From: Bacteroidales bacterium
GTDB taxonomy: Bacteria > Bacteroidota > Bacteroidia > Bacteroidales > UBA932
Reading direction: 5' to 3'
Assembly (NCBI GenBank): GCA_017546605.1
Contig: JAFYSH010000007.1
Location: forward strand, 1-64,000
Length of the DNA stretch: 64,000 nucleotides
The notes below the pieces were generated by a model. It was given only the letters and a program-made list of their open reading frames with translations, was not told where the DNA came from and did not search any database. The translations under genes and the position numbers were made by a program. Each line of letters opens with the position of its first letter. The first letter of the stretch is position 1. This document shows, piece by piece, positions 1-8,376 of the stretch.

Positions 1-347
1 AAGAAAAAGAAAAAGAAAAAGAAGATCCAATACCCTATCAGTTGTTGGAGGAAAAACCGTCTTTTCAAGGTGGGGATGCTAATCAGTTTTCAAAATGGGT
101 CTATAGCCAATTGGTTTATCCGTCTGAAGCCAGAATGAATGGGGTCCAAGGTCGGGTGATCTTGAAGTTCATCATTGAGACGGATGGATCCGTTTCTGAA
201 ATCAGGGTCCTCCGTTCTCCGGATTCTTCGTTGTCGAAAGAAGCAGTCCGCCTTCTGTCGATGTCACCCAAATGGGAACCCGGCAAGATGCGTGGCAAAC
301 CCGTGCGGGTAGAATATACTTTTTCCATGATTTTCCAATTACGATAA
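1..347 (+). CDS. TonB-family energy transducer, C-terminal part (5' end outside window)
   Basis: The reading frame is open from the first bases of the window, so the gene starts upstream. It opens with a Glu-Lys repeat (EKEKEKE) that looks like the end of the charged periplasmic linker of TonB proteins. The TonB C-terminal domain follows: paired box around YPSEARMNGVQGRVILKF, then DGSVSEIRVLRS and the closing strand VEYTFSMIFQLR. TonB proteins carry proton-motive energy from ExbB/ExbD to outer-membrane receptors. No exbB or exbD is visible because the upstream side is cut off. An internal TTG at 42 would be a false start, since the frame continues upstream without a stop. It could equally be a TonB-domain protein of another architecture, such as a BlaR-type sensor. 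Confidence 0.85.
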   Translation, partial: EKEKEKEDPIPYQLLEEKPSFQGGDANQFSKWVYSQLVYPSEARMNGVQGRVILKFIIETDGSVSEIRVLRSPDSSLSKEAVRLLSMSPKWEPGKMRGKPVRVEYTFSMIFQLR

Positions 348-355
348 TATTTAAC

Positions 356-363
356 TATCTTTG
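356..363 (+). promoter_or_regulatory. Bacteroidetes -7 box for prfA
   Basis: TATCTTTG matches the TAnnTTTG consensus of the Bacteroidetes primary sigma factor, 20 bases before the prfA ATG. No good -33 TTTG is visible at the usual spacing. Confidence 0.55.
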
Positions 364-383
364 CGCACTTATTTAGAAAATTT

Positions 384-1469
384 ATGAGTGATAATACGTT
401 GATCGGCAAGTTGGCCGGAATTAAAACCAAATACGAAACCATTTCGCAACAGATTGCAGACCCGGAAGTGATTGCGGATATGAAACGCTTTGTTCAATTG
501 AACAAGGAGTACCGCGAGTTGGAACCGTTGGTGGCAGCTGGAGACCGTTATGCCCGTATGGTGCAGGACTTGGAATCAGCGAAGGACATCCTTCAAAATG
601 AGAAGGATGAGGAATTGCGCGAGATGGCTAAGGAAGAGGTGGCAAGTTTGGAGGAAGCCTTGCCGGCAATGGAAGAAGAAATCAAGTTGCTTTTGATCCC
701 GAAGGATCCGCAAGATGAGAAGAATGCGATCATGGAAATCCGTGGTGGTACTGGAGGGGACGAGGCTGCGATTTTTGCTGGAGACTTGTTCCGTATGTAC
801 AGCAAGTTTGCAGAGAAGAAAGGCTGGCGAATTGAAGTGACCAGCCAGTCAGAAGGTACCTCAGGCGGTTTCAAGGAATTGATTTGCAAGGTGACCGGTA
901 CCGGAGTCTATGGTGTTTTGAAATACGAGAGTGGGGTACACCGTGTACAACGCGTTCCGCAAACAGAAACCCAAGGCCGTGTACACACCTCAGCCGCTTC
1001 TGTAGCGGTGTTGCCCGAAGCTGATGAGTTTGATATTGAGCTGAATATGAATGATATTCGCAAAGATACATTCTGTTCGTCTGGCCCGGGTGGACAATCG
1101 GTGAATACAACGTATTCAGCCATCCGTTTGACGCACATTCCGACAGGTATTGTGGTACAATGTCAAGATGAAAAGTCACAGTTGAAAAACTATGACAAGG
1201 CGTTGTCGGAACTGCGTACCCGTTTGTACAATATGGAGTACGAAAAATACTTGAACGAGATTTCTGCCAAACGGAAAACGATGGTATCTACCGGAGACCG
1301 TTCGGCCAAGATTCGGACCTACAACTACCCGCAGTCTCGGGTGACGGATCACCGGATCAACTATACCATGTACAACCTTCCTGTGTTCATGGATGGAGCC
1401 ATTCAAGAGGTAATTGACCAGCTGCAAATTGCTGAAAATGCAGAGCGCTTGAAAGCAGCTGAAGAATAG
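384..1469 (+). CDS. prfA: Peptide chain release factor 1
   Basis: This releases finished peptides from the ribosome at UAA and UAG codons. The 361-residue length is normal for RF1. The GGQ motif that triggers hydrolysis of peptidyl-tRNA lies at about residues 236-238 (SSGPGGQSVNTTY). The codon-recognition tripeptide at about 192-194 is PQT in the context HRVQRVPQTETQGR. This fits the PxT class of RF1 and rules out RF2, which has SPF there. The N-terminal third is the usual helical domain. The ATG at 384 follows a TATCTTTG promoter box. No prmC methyltransferase gene is adjacent. The next gene starts six bases after the stop, so the two may be co-transcribed. Confidence 0.97.
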   Translation: MSDNTLIGKLAGIKTKYETISQQIADPEVIADMKRFVQLNKEYRELEPLVAAGDRYARMVQDLESAKDILQNEKDEELREMAKEEVASLEEALPAMEEEIKLLLIPKDPQDEKNAIMEIRGGTGGDEAAIFAGDLFRMYSKFAEKKGWRIEVTSQSEGTSGGFKELICKVTGTGVYGVLKYESGVHRVQRVPQTETQGRVHTSAASVAVLPEADEFDIELNMNDIRKDTFCSSGPGGQSVNTTYSAIRLTHIPTGIVVQCQDEKSQLKNYDKALSELRTRLYNMEYEKYLNEISAKRKTMVSTGDRSAKIRTYNYPQSRVTDHRINYTMYNLPVFMDGAIQEVIDQLQIAENAERLKAAEE

Positions 1470-1475
1470 TAAAAG

Positions 1476-2570
1476 ATGAAAAACCGTTTGATTTGCCGGA
1501 CCCTCGGGTTCGGCTTCGGTCTATTGTTAGGGACCGTTCTTGCCTTTGGACAAAAGGCCGCTGAATTGAAGTACGTGAATGTGGAGGAATTTGCCGTCCT
1601 GTTGAACCAAGGTTATGACAATACTGCGATGCGTTATTCCCGTCTTCCTGAGGATTGTCAGGATGAAATTCGTCAAGCGGTATGGGATTTGGGTTTGAAT
1701 TCAGCCGGTCTGGCCATCCGTTTCTCTTCGGATAGCAAATGCCTGGGTGCCGAATGGACCTTGCTGAATAACTTTCACATGGCGCATATGCCGGGTACCG
1801 GTATCCGGGGTATCGATCTCTACACGATGATGGAAGATGGATCCTGGCATTTTGTGGGAACCGCTCAGCCAAATGGTAAAAACTCTCGCAATATCTTTGT
1901 TCGGAATATGGACGGAACCCAGCGGGAGTACTTGGCCTATTTGCCGTTGTATGACGGAGTGGAAGAACTTTCCATAGGGATTGACTCAACCGCAACAGTG
2001 GCAGCCCCTCGCGTAAAGACCCATCAGAGTCGCAAGCCGATTGTGTTTTATGGTACCAGCATTACTCAAGGCGGATGTGCATCACGTCCGGGTATGTGTT
2101 ATACCAATATTTTAGGACGTTGGCTGGATTGTGAAACCATCAACCTGGGCTTTAGTGGAAATGCCCGGATGGACTTTAAGATGGTGGATGTGATTGCACG
2201 TGTGGATGCTTCCGAATATGTGATCGATTGTTTGCCGAACTGTACGGCTCAAATCATTCGGGATTCGGCCTATACTTTCCTGTCAGCTTTGGCCAAGGCC
2301 CGTCCGGACCGTCCCATTCACTTGGTGGAAAATCCGATGACACCGGATCGGATAGTCAACCAGCGTACTGCTAAGGATATTGTGGAGAAGAATGGAGAAT
2401 GGTATGCAATTTACCGGAGACTTCGCAAGGAAGGGTTCCGAAACTTCAATTACATCAAAGCCGAAGACTTTTCCGGGTCCGATGGGGAAGAAACCGTGGA
2501 TGGAGCCCATCTGACCGATATGGGCTTTATGCGCATGGCCAAGGCTTTGCAAAAAGAATTGAAACGTTGA
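1476..2570 (+). CDS. Secreted SGNH/GDSL-type esterase
   Basis: The 364-residue protein has a Sec signal peptide (GFGFGLLLGTVLAFG, cleavage about residue 25). Next comes a beta-rich module containing GIDLYT, which resembles the GxDLY domain found before SGNH hydrolases of the SGNH_hydro_3 type. The catalytic domain begins at FYGTSITQGG, whose Ser is the nucleophile, and ends with DGAHLTDMG, which supplies Asp and His. The Asn block appears as DCLPNCT. Such enzymes remove acyl groups, often acetyl, from polysaccharides or lipids; the substrate here is unknown. It sits six bases after prfA on the same strand and converges tail to tail with tcdA, one base apart. Family assignment is firm, function is not. 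Confidence 0.85.
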   Translation: MKNRLICRTLGFGFGLLLGTVLAFGQKAAELKYVNVEEFAVLLNQGYDNTAMRYSRLPEDCQDEIRQAVWDLGLNSAGLAIRFSSDSKCLGAEWTLLNNFHMAHMPGTGIRGIDLYTMMEDGSWHFVGTAQPNGKNSRNIFVRNMDGTQREYLAYLPLYDGVEELSIGIDSTATVAAPRVKTHQSRKPIVFYGTSITQGGCASRPGMCYTNILGRWLDCETINLGFSGNARMDFKMVDVIARVDASEYVIDCLPNCTAQIIRDSAYTFLSALAKARPDRPIHLVENPMTPDRIVNQRTAKDIVEKNGEWYAIYRRLRKEGFRNFNYIKAEDFSGSDGEETVDGAHLTDMGFMRMAKALQKELKR

Positions 2571-2571
2571 G

Positions 2572-3303
2572 TTAGGGCAACAGGTGGGCAATGGCGGCCT
2601 GTGCGCAGACGCAACCAAATACCGCAGGTAAGTACGACAAAGTGCCTACCTGCGATTTTTTATTGCGTTCATTTTCTGTGGGAACAATGGCTTCCCGTTC
2701 CGGTAGCTCTTCGGAATAGACGACTTGAAACCCTTTGTGTATGCCTACTTTGCGCAAACGCTTGCGTAGCATGTAGGCCAATGGACAGTTGCGGGATTTG
2801 GACAGGTCTGCAATGCGGATCTGGGTTGCATCGCGTTTGGCTCCGGCACCCATAGAGGAAACCAGGGGAAGTTGATGTTGGACACAGAATTGGATCAAGG
2901 CAATCTTGGGGGCCAGCGTATCAATGGCATCAACCAGAAAGAAGGATTCACGCGGCAGGTTGCAGAGGTCTTGCAAGACGGTTGCCACGTTTTCTTCGGT
3001 CAGGAATTCGGTGCGCGCGTCAATTTTTAATTCGGCATTGATGCTCATGAGCCGTTCCTGCATCACCTCGGTTTTCAGTCGGTCCAGGTTGGGATCTGTG
3101 GCCAGCAACTGCCGATTCTTGTTGCTTAGGCTTACCCGATCAGCATCCAGGATAATCATACGGCCAACGCCCGCCCGCGCGAGCATTTCTGCAGCATAGG
3201 CGCCTACTCCGCCTAATCCGATAACCGCAACAGTGGCTTGTTGTAAGTTTGCAATGCCTTGGTCACCGACCAGCAGTCGGGTTCTTTCTTGCCAGTCCAT
3301 CAT
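2572..3303 (-). CDS. tcdA: tRNA threonylcarbamoyladenosine dehydratase (ThiF/E1-like)
   Basis: TcdA (CsdL) uses ATP to cyclise the N6-threonylcarbamoyladenosine at position 37 of ANN-decoding tRNAs. The 243-residue protein has the E1-like Rossmann nucleotide loop GLGGVGAYAAEML at about 29-41, the adenylation-site segment LDADRVSLSNKNRQ, and the DAIDTLAPK segment. SSMGAGAKRD and the following KSRNCPLAYMLRKRLRK tract are typical of the TcdA/CsdL branch rather than MoeB or ThiF. It has no rhodanese domain. It lies 12 bases downstream of mazG on the same strand and is probably co-transcribed with it. There are two adjacent ATG codons at the start. Confidence 0.9.
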   Translation of the reverse strand: MMDWQERTRLLVGDQGIANLQQATVAVIGLGGVGAYAAEMLARAGVGRMIILDADRVSLSNKNRQLLATDPNLDRLKTEVMQERLMSINAELKIDARTEFLTEENVATVLQDLCNLPRESFFLVDAIDTLAPKIALIQFCVQHQLPLVSSMGAGAKRDATQIRIADLSKSRNCPLAYMLRKRLRKVGIHKGFQVVYSEELPEREAIVPTENERNKKSQVGTLSYLPAVFGCVCAQAAIAHLLP

Positions 3304-3315
3304 AGGGCGTGTTGT

Positions 3316-4113
3316 TTAGCCGATTGTCTTCTTGGCTTCTTCCCAGATTTCATCCATTTCTGCCAAGGTCATGCTCTTGAGTGAGCGGCCTTGCCGGATG
3401 GTTTTTTCTTCCAGGTAAGTAAACCGGTTTTTGAATTTTCGGTTGGTGCTTTCCAGGGCGGTATCCGGGTTCAGGTCGTAAAGACGGGCGGCATTGACAA
3501 TCGAGAAAAGCAGGTCTCCCAGTTCACCTTCAGCACGGGCACGGGATGCTTCATCGGTTCCCAGTGCTTTAAGTTCGGTCTTGAATTCAGCGATTTCTTC
3601 TTCTACCTTGTCCCAAACTTGTTCTTTTTCATCCCAGTCAAAGCCGACTGCGCGGGCCTTGTCCTGCATCCGATAGGCTTTCAAAAGCGGCGGTAGAGAA
3701 GCAGGGACTCCCGACAATACGCGTTTGTTGCCGTCTTTTTCCTTGGTTTTCAGTTCTTCCCAGTTTTGAATAACTTCAGCGGCATTTTCAACCTGGGTGG
3801 AGGAAAATACGTGCGGGTGTCGGTAGATGAGTTTGTCGCACAAGCGGTCAATTACATCCACTATATCAAAACTTCCCTTTTCCTTGCCAATTTTTGCGTA
3901 GAAGACAATGTGCAATAATAAGTCACCCAGCTCTTTGGACAAGTTCTTTTCGTCATTGGCCAGGATGGCATCGCTCAGTTCGTAAGTTTCTTCGAGGGTC
4001 AGGGGACGCAAGGATTCACTGGTTTGTTCACGATCCCAAGGGCATTTTTCGCGAAGTTCGTCCATTACATCCAGCAGACGGGCGAACGCTTGGAGTTCTT
4101 TTTCTCTATTCAT
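3316..4113 (-). CDS. mazG: Nucleoside triphosphate pyrophosphohydrolase MazG
   Basis: MazG hydrolyses (d)NTPs to monophosphates and cleans abnormal nucleotides from the pool. I chose the ATG at 4111-4113 (MNREKELQAFARLLDVM). The frame extends 14 codons further upstream, but those overlap the promoter region and are not conserved in style. The protein has two MazG repeats: the first around CPWDREQTSESLRPLTLEE with the Mg-binding EExxE/ExxD residues (LEETYELSDAI, KELGDLLLHIVFYAKI), the second around DWDEKEQVWDKVEEEIAEF and GELGDLLFSIVNAARL. About 265 residues matches E. coli MazG. It is first in an operon with tcdA and diverges from the CoA-transferase gene. Confidence 0.93.
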   Translation of the reverse strand: MNREKELQAFARLLDVMDELREKCPWDREQTSESLRPLTLEETYELSDAILANDEKNLSKELGDLLLHIVFYAKIGKEKGSFDIVDVIDRLCDKLIYRHPHVFSSTQVENAAEVIQNWEELKTKEKDGNKRVLSGVPASLPPLLKAYRMQDKARAVGFDWDEKEQVWDKVEEEIAEFKTELKALGTDEASRARAEGELGDLLFSIVNAARLYDLNPDTALESTNRKFKNRFTYLEEKTIRQGRSLKSMTLAEMDEIWEEAKKTIG

Positions 4114-4152
4114 GGAAATTGAATACTTGAAACAGGTTCTTTTTTCAGGATA

Positions 4153-4160
4153 CAAAGATA
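4153..4160 (-). promoter_or_regulatory. -7 box for mazG-tcdA
   Basis: On the minus strand this reads TATCTTTG, a full TAnnTTTG match, about 40 bases before the mazG ATG. It is divergent from the box at 4181. Confidence 0.5.
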
Positions 4161-4180
4161 TTAAATAAGATTAGTTTTAC

Positions 4181-4188
4181 TACCTTTG
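4181..4188 (+). promoter_or_regulatory. -7 box for the CoA-transferase gene
   Basis: TACCTTTG, a full TAnnTTTG match, 40 bases before the ATG at 4229. A perfect palindrome lies between this box and the start codon at 4212-4226. Confidence 0.5.
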
Positions 4189-4211
4189 CCGGATAGAACG
4201 AATTTAATTTT

Positions 4212-4226
4212 TACTAAAGTTTAGTA
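4212..4226. repeat. Perfect 15-base palindrome before CoA-transferase start
   Basis: TACTAAA-G-TTTAGTA ends two bases before the ATG at 4229. It could be an operator or a hairpin that affects ribosome access. It lies in the 5' leader predicted from the box at 4181. Confidence 0.4.
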
Positions 4227-4228
4227 TC

Positions 4229-5533
4229 ATGCATAAACCTATCAATTTTGTCAGCGCGGATGAAGCCGTAAAGGTAGTAAAGTCCGGTGACCACATCCAC
4301 TTCAGCAGTGTGGCAAGTGCTCCTAAAATCTTAATCGACGCTTTGTGCCGTCGCGGCGATGCCGGTGAATTGAAAGATGTTCGCATTCACCACTTGCACA
4401 CCGAAGGTGCTGCTCCGTACGTAGATGCGAAATACGAAGGAACCTTCTTCCACCAAGCATTCTTTGTGGGTGGTAATGTTCGTAAGAGTGTTCAGGCCGG
4501 ATATGCGGATTATATTCCGATTTTCTTGAGCGAGACCCAACGTTTGTACCGTTCAGGTGTTCTGCCTTGTAATGTTGCAATGATTCAAGTATCTACTCCG
4601 GATAAACATGGATATGTATCTTTGGGTACTTCTGTGGATGCTACTTTGGCTGCGATCGAATGTGCAGAATATGTGATTGCGGTGGTAAACCGTCACGTTC
4701 CTCGCGCATGGGGTGATGCGATGATTCCGCTCGATATGATCGATATCTTTGTGGAATGCGACTCAGAACTCGAACCGGCTCACTTCTCAGATCCCAACGA
4801 AATCGAAGTGGCAATCGGAAAGAACTGTGCTGCCTTGATCGAAGATGGTGCTACCTTGCAAATGGGTATCGGAGCGATTCCGAATGCAGTATTGGCACAA
4901 TTGGGTGGACATAAGAACTTGGGTATTCACACTGAAATGTTTGCTGATGGCGTATTGCCTTTGGTTGAAAAAGGCGTGATCAACGGTGCAGAAAAAGGAA
5001 TTGACCGCGGTAAACTCGTTTCTACTTTCTTGATGGGTTCCCAAAAAGTATATGACTTTATTGATGACAACCCGATGGTATCGATGATGGACGTAGGATA
5101 CACCAACGACCCGTACATCATTGCTAAAAACCCGAAGGTAACCGCCATCAACTCTGCTTTGCAAGTGGATTTGACAGGTCAAGTTTGTGCAGACTCCTTG
5201 GGTACAACTTTCTACTCAGGTGTTGGTGGACAAATTGACTTCGTTTATGGTGCATCGTTGTCAAAAGGTGGTAAAGCAATCATTGCCATGCCCTCTGTGA
5301 CCAACAAAGGTGTGAGCAAAATTGCTCCGGTATTGAACTTGGGAGCTGGTGTTGTTACCACTCGTAACCACATCCACTGGTTTGTGACTGAGTTCGGTGC
5401 TGTTGATTTGTATGGTAAATCACTGCAAGAACGTGCGAAGTTGATGATCAGCGTCGCTCACCCGGATCACCGCGAAGAATTGGATCGTGCCGCATTCGAG
5501 CGTTTCGGTCCTCACTTCCACTTCATCGGTTAA
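4229..5533 (+). CDS. Acetyl-CoA hydrolase/transferase family (4-hydroxybutyrate or butyryl-CoA:acetate CoA-transferase type)
   Basis: The 434-residue enzyme belongs to the family that moves CoA between short-chain acids through a covalent glutamyl-CoA intermediate. The candidate catalytic Glu is residue 236 in GIHTEMFADG, close to the known position in clostridial 4-hydroxybutyrate CoA-transferase. The glycine-rich stretch QMGIGAIPNAVLAQLGG just before it and the C-terminal acyl-binding half (GGQIDFVYGASLSKGGK, TRNHIHWFVTEFGAVDL) are as expected. Length fits the AbfT/But group rather than the longer acetyl-CoA hydrolases near 500 residues. It probably acts in fermentation end-product or substrate activation, but the sequence alone does not fix the substrate. 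Codon use looks like that of a well-expressed gene. It converges on uvrA 12 bases downstream. Confidence 0.85.
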   Translation: MHKPINFVSADEAVKVVKSGDHIHFSSVASAPKILIDALCRRGDAGELKDVRIHHLHTEGAAPYVDAKYEGTFFHQAFFVGGNVRKSVQAGYADYIPIFLSETQRLYRSGVLPCNVAMIQVSTPDKHGYVSLGTSVDATLAAIECAEYVIAVVNRHVPRAWGDAMIPLDMIDIFVECDSELEPAHFSDPNEIEVAIGKNCAALIEDGATLQMGIGAIPNAVLAQLGGHKNLGIHTEMFADGVLPLVEKGVINGAEKGIDRGKLVSTFLMGSQKVYDFIDDNPMVSMMDVGYTNDPYIIAKNPKVTAINSALQVDLTGQVCADSLGTTFYSGVGGQIDFVYGASLSKGGKAIIAMPSVTNKGVSKIAPVLNLGAGVVTTRNHIHWFVTEFGAVDLYGKSLQERAKLMISVAHPDHREELDRAAFERFGPHFHFIG

Positions 5534-5545
5534 TCGGAAGAACTG

Positions 5546-8356
5546 CTATAACGCAGCTAATGCAGCACCGGTCGGGAGTTCAGGATGTTGGGCTAACTCG
5601 GCCGGTGTTCCTTCAAATACCACTTCACCGCCGGCTGCACCTCCATCCGGACCTAGGTCAATGACCCAATCTGCCGCGCGAATGACCGCTGTGTTATGCT
5701 CTACAACAATGATACTGTGGCCTTTTTCCAGCAAAGCCTGGAAGGAGGCCATTAGTTTTTCAATATCGGCAAAGTGAAGGCCAGTGGTGGGCTCATCAAA
5801 GATAAAGAGCGTCGAAGGAGTGTCTTTGCTTAGGAAATAGGCTAGCTTAACCCGTTGGCTCTCTCCACCGCTGAGGGTACTGCTGCTTTGTCCAAGTTTG
5901 ATGTAATCCAGGCCAACGGCACGCAGGGGTAGTAACCGTTCAGCGATGCGTTTGGCCTGAGCTTCGGGTTGGGCAGAGAAAAAATCATATGCTTCGACGA
6001 TGCTCATATCCAGGATCTCACTGATGTCTTTTCCTTTGTAGCGGACTTCGATGATTTCAGGCAGGAAGCGTTTTCCTCCGCAGGATTCGCAGGTCATGAC
6101 AATGTCTGCCATGAATTGCATCGGAATGCGGACGATGCCTTCGCCCAAGCATTCGGGGCAGCGTCCCCCGTCAATGTTGAACGAGAAATGAGAGTGGCCA
6201 AAGCCACAGGATTTGGCATAGGGTTGGTCGGAATACAACTTCCGGATCTCGTCGTAGATTTTCAAGTAGGTGGCCGGATTGGAACGGGAACTCTTTCCAA
6301 TGGGGTTTTGGTCCACGTATTCAATGTTGGATATCTTGTTCAGATCGCCGGATAACCCACTGTAAAGACCAGGCTTGTCACCCATCTGGAGCAATTCGCG
6401 TCGCAAAGCCGGGTAAAGGATGTCCCCCACCAAAGAGGATTTTCCGGAACCACTGACACCGGTAACAGCGGTCATTACTCGAAGCGGGAAACGTACATTG
6501 ATGCCTTTTAAGTTGTTTTCAGCAGCCCCGCAAACCTGGATGCTATGGGTCCAGGAGCGTACCGAATTCGAAAGGGATCCAATAGGTTGTTCCAAATAAG
6601 CCAAAGTGTGGGAGTGAGGATATTGGCTACGGATTTGTTGAATGGATGCCGCATCGGGAACGGGCCCGGCATAAACAATTTCGCCGCCGAAACGTCCAGC
6701 ATCTGGGCCAATATCCACCAGGTAATCAGCTGCTCGGATAATTTCTTCGTCGTGTTCTACAACAATGACCGTATTGCCCAAATCACGCAACCGCAATAGT
6801 ACACTGATCAGACGTTGGGTGTCGCGCGGGTGCAGGCCGATGCTGGGTTCATCCAGGATGTACATGGAACCGGTGAGACTGTTACCTAAGGAGGATACCA
6901 AGTTGATGCGTTGGCTTTCTCCTCCGGAAAGTGTACTGGAGGCACGGCTCAAGGTGAGGTAGGACAGGCCCACGTCCTCGATGCATTGAAGTCGCAGTCG
7001 CAACTCTTGCAAGGTGCCAGCAGCAATTTGCAGTTCGTAGTCGCTCAGTTGGATATTTTGAAAGAATTGATTCAACTGGCCAATGGTCATTTGGGTTAGC
7101 TCTGCAATATTTTTGCCCCCTACGCGGACATAAAGTGCTTCTTTTTTGAGTCGGCTGCCGTTGCATTCCGGACAAGTAGTGCGTCCTGAATAACGGCTGA
7201 TCAAATATTTAAATTGAATCTTGTGGCGTTTTGTTTCTGCCCATCGGAAAAATCCGTGGATGCCTTCAAAATCCTCGGTGCCGTTCCAAAGCAGGTCTTT
7301 TTGTGCCTGGGTCAGCTCACGATAGGGGGTGTGTACCGGAAAGTGGTGCTTCTCTGCATGAAGCAGGACTTGTTCTTTGAAATATTTCATGACATCTCCG
7401 CGCCAACAGGCGATGCCATCGTCGTACAAGGAACGGTTCGGATCGGGTACAACCAGGTTCTCGTCGATGCCGGAAATTTTACCGAGCCCTCCACAGTGTT
7501 TGCAGGCTCCGATTGGGTTGTTGTAGTTGAAGTCCCATTCTTGCATGGGCTCAAAATGAAGACCATCCGCTTCGTAACGGGTAGAGAAAGTGTGCGCCTG
7601 TCCATCGATGATCAGGTGTAATTTCCCGTTGCCCTTATCAAAGGCTGTTTGAATGGAATCCATCAAACGGGCCAGGGTATCCTCGTCCAGTTTGCCATTT
7701 TCCGGCATGGAAATACGATCCACCAGCAGTTCGGCATCTTGCTCTTGGTAACGTTCCGGTTCGGACAAATAGGCATCCATCCGGAGAATCTGTTGGTGAT
7801 CCAGCAGTAGGCGGGAGAAACCCTCTTCTTTTAGGTTAAGGACCTGTTCAATTCGGTATTTTTCTTGTTCCCAATCCAAGACCGCTGTCAAATAGCACAA
7901 GGTGTTGGCGGGCAATGTTTGGATAAAGGACAGTACCGTATCCAAATCATCGCAGGTGACTTCCTGGCCGCTGATAGGCGAATAGGTGCGACCAATCCGG
8001 GCAAAGAGCAGACGCAGGTAGTCATAGATTTCTGTGCTGGTACCGACCGTGGATCGAGGATTGCGGGTGTTGACTTTTTGTTCAATGGCAATGGCCGGAG
8101 GAATGCCACTGATGCGATCTACGGCCGGTTTTGCCATTCTTCCCAGGAACTGGCGGGCAAACGAGGAGATGCTTTCGGCAAAACGGCGTTGCCCTTCGGC
8201 AAAAAGGGTGTCAAAGGCCAAGGAGGATTTGCCCGAACCGGATAAGCCCGTGATGACCGTAAATTGGTTTCGGGGGATGTCCAGGTCGATGTTTTTGAGG
8301 TTGTTAACGGCAGCCCCTCGAATTTGGATCCATTCTTGATGTTTGAATTCCTTCAT
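5546..8356 (-). CDS. uvrA: Excinuclease ABC subunit A
   Basis: UvrA is the damage-sensing ATPase of nucleotide excision repair; it loads UvrB on lesions. The 936-residue protein has two ABC modules. Walker A motifs are GLSGSGKSSLAF and GVSGSGKSSLVG, each followed later by the signature LSGGESQR. The zinc-binding cysteines are present (CKHCGG with CPEC in module I, CPECLGEG with CESCGG in module II). D-loops LDEPSIGLHPRD and FDEPTTGLHFAD are intact. It is the last gene of a minus-strand operon with uvrB and a RelA/SpoT homolog, starting 20 bases after the RSH stop. Having uvrA and uvrB in one operon gives matched production of both subunits. Confidence 0.97.
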   Translation of the reverse strand: MKEFKHQEWIQIRGAAVNNLKNIDLDIPRNQFTVITGLSGSGKSSLAFDTLFAEGQRRFAESISSFARQFLGRMAKPAVDRISGIPPAIAIEQKVNTRNPRSTVGTSTEIYDYLRLLFARIGRTYSPISGQEVTCDDLDTVLSFIQTLPANTLCYLTAVLDWEQEKYRIEQVLNLKEEGFSRLLLDHQQILRMDAYLSEPERYQEQDAELLVDRISMPENGKLDEDTLARLMDSIQTAFDKGNGKLHLIIDGQAHTFSTRYEADGLHFEPMQEWDFNYNNPIGACKHCGGLGKISGIDENLVVPDPNRSLYDDGIACWRGDVMKYFKEQVLLHAEKHHFPVHTPYRELTQAQKDLLWNGTEDFEGIHGFFRWAETKRHKIQFKYLISRYSGRTTCPECNGSRLKKEALYVRVGGKNIAELTQMTIGQLNQFFQNIQLSDYELQIAAGTLQELRLRLQCIEDVGLSYLTLSRASSTLSGGESQRINLVSSLGNSLTGSMYILDEPSIGLHPRDTQRLISVLLRLRDLGNTVIVVEHDEEIIRAADYLVDIGPDAGRFGGEIVYAGPVPDAASIQQIRSQYPHSHTLAYLEQPIGSLSNSVRSWTHSIQVCGAAENNLKGINVRFPLRVMTAVTGVSGSGKSSLVGDILYPALRRELLQMGDKPGLYSGLSGDLNKISNIEYVDQNPIGKSSRSNPATYLKIYDEIRKLYSDQPYAKSCGFGHSHFSFNIDGGRCPECLGEGIVRIPMQFMADIVMTCESCGGKRFLPEIIEVRYKGKDISEILDMSIVEAYDFFSAQPEAQAKRIAERLLPLRAVGLDYIKLGQSSSTLSGGESQRVKLAYFLSKDTPSTLFIFDEPTTGLHFADIEKLMASFQALLEKGHSIIVVEHNTAVIRAADWVIDLGPDGGAAGGEVVFEGTPAELAQHPELPTGAALAAL

Positions 8357-8376
8357 AGTCGTATCCTCGAATTTGA

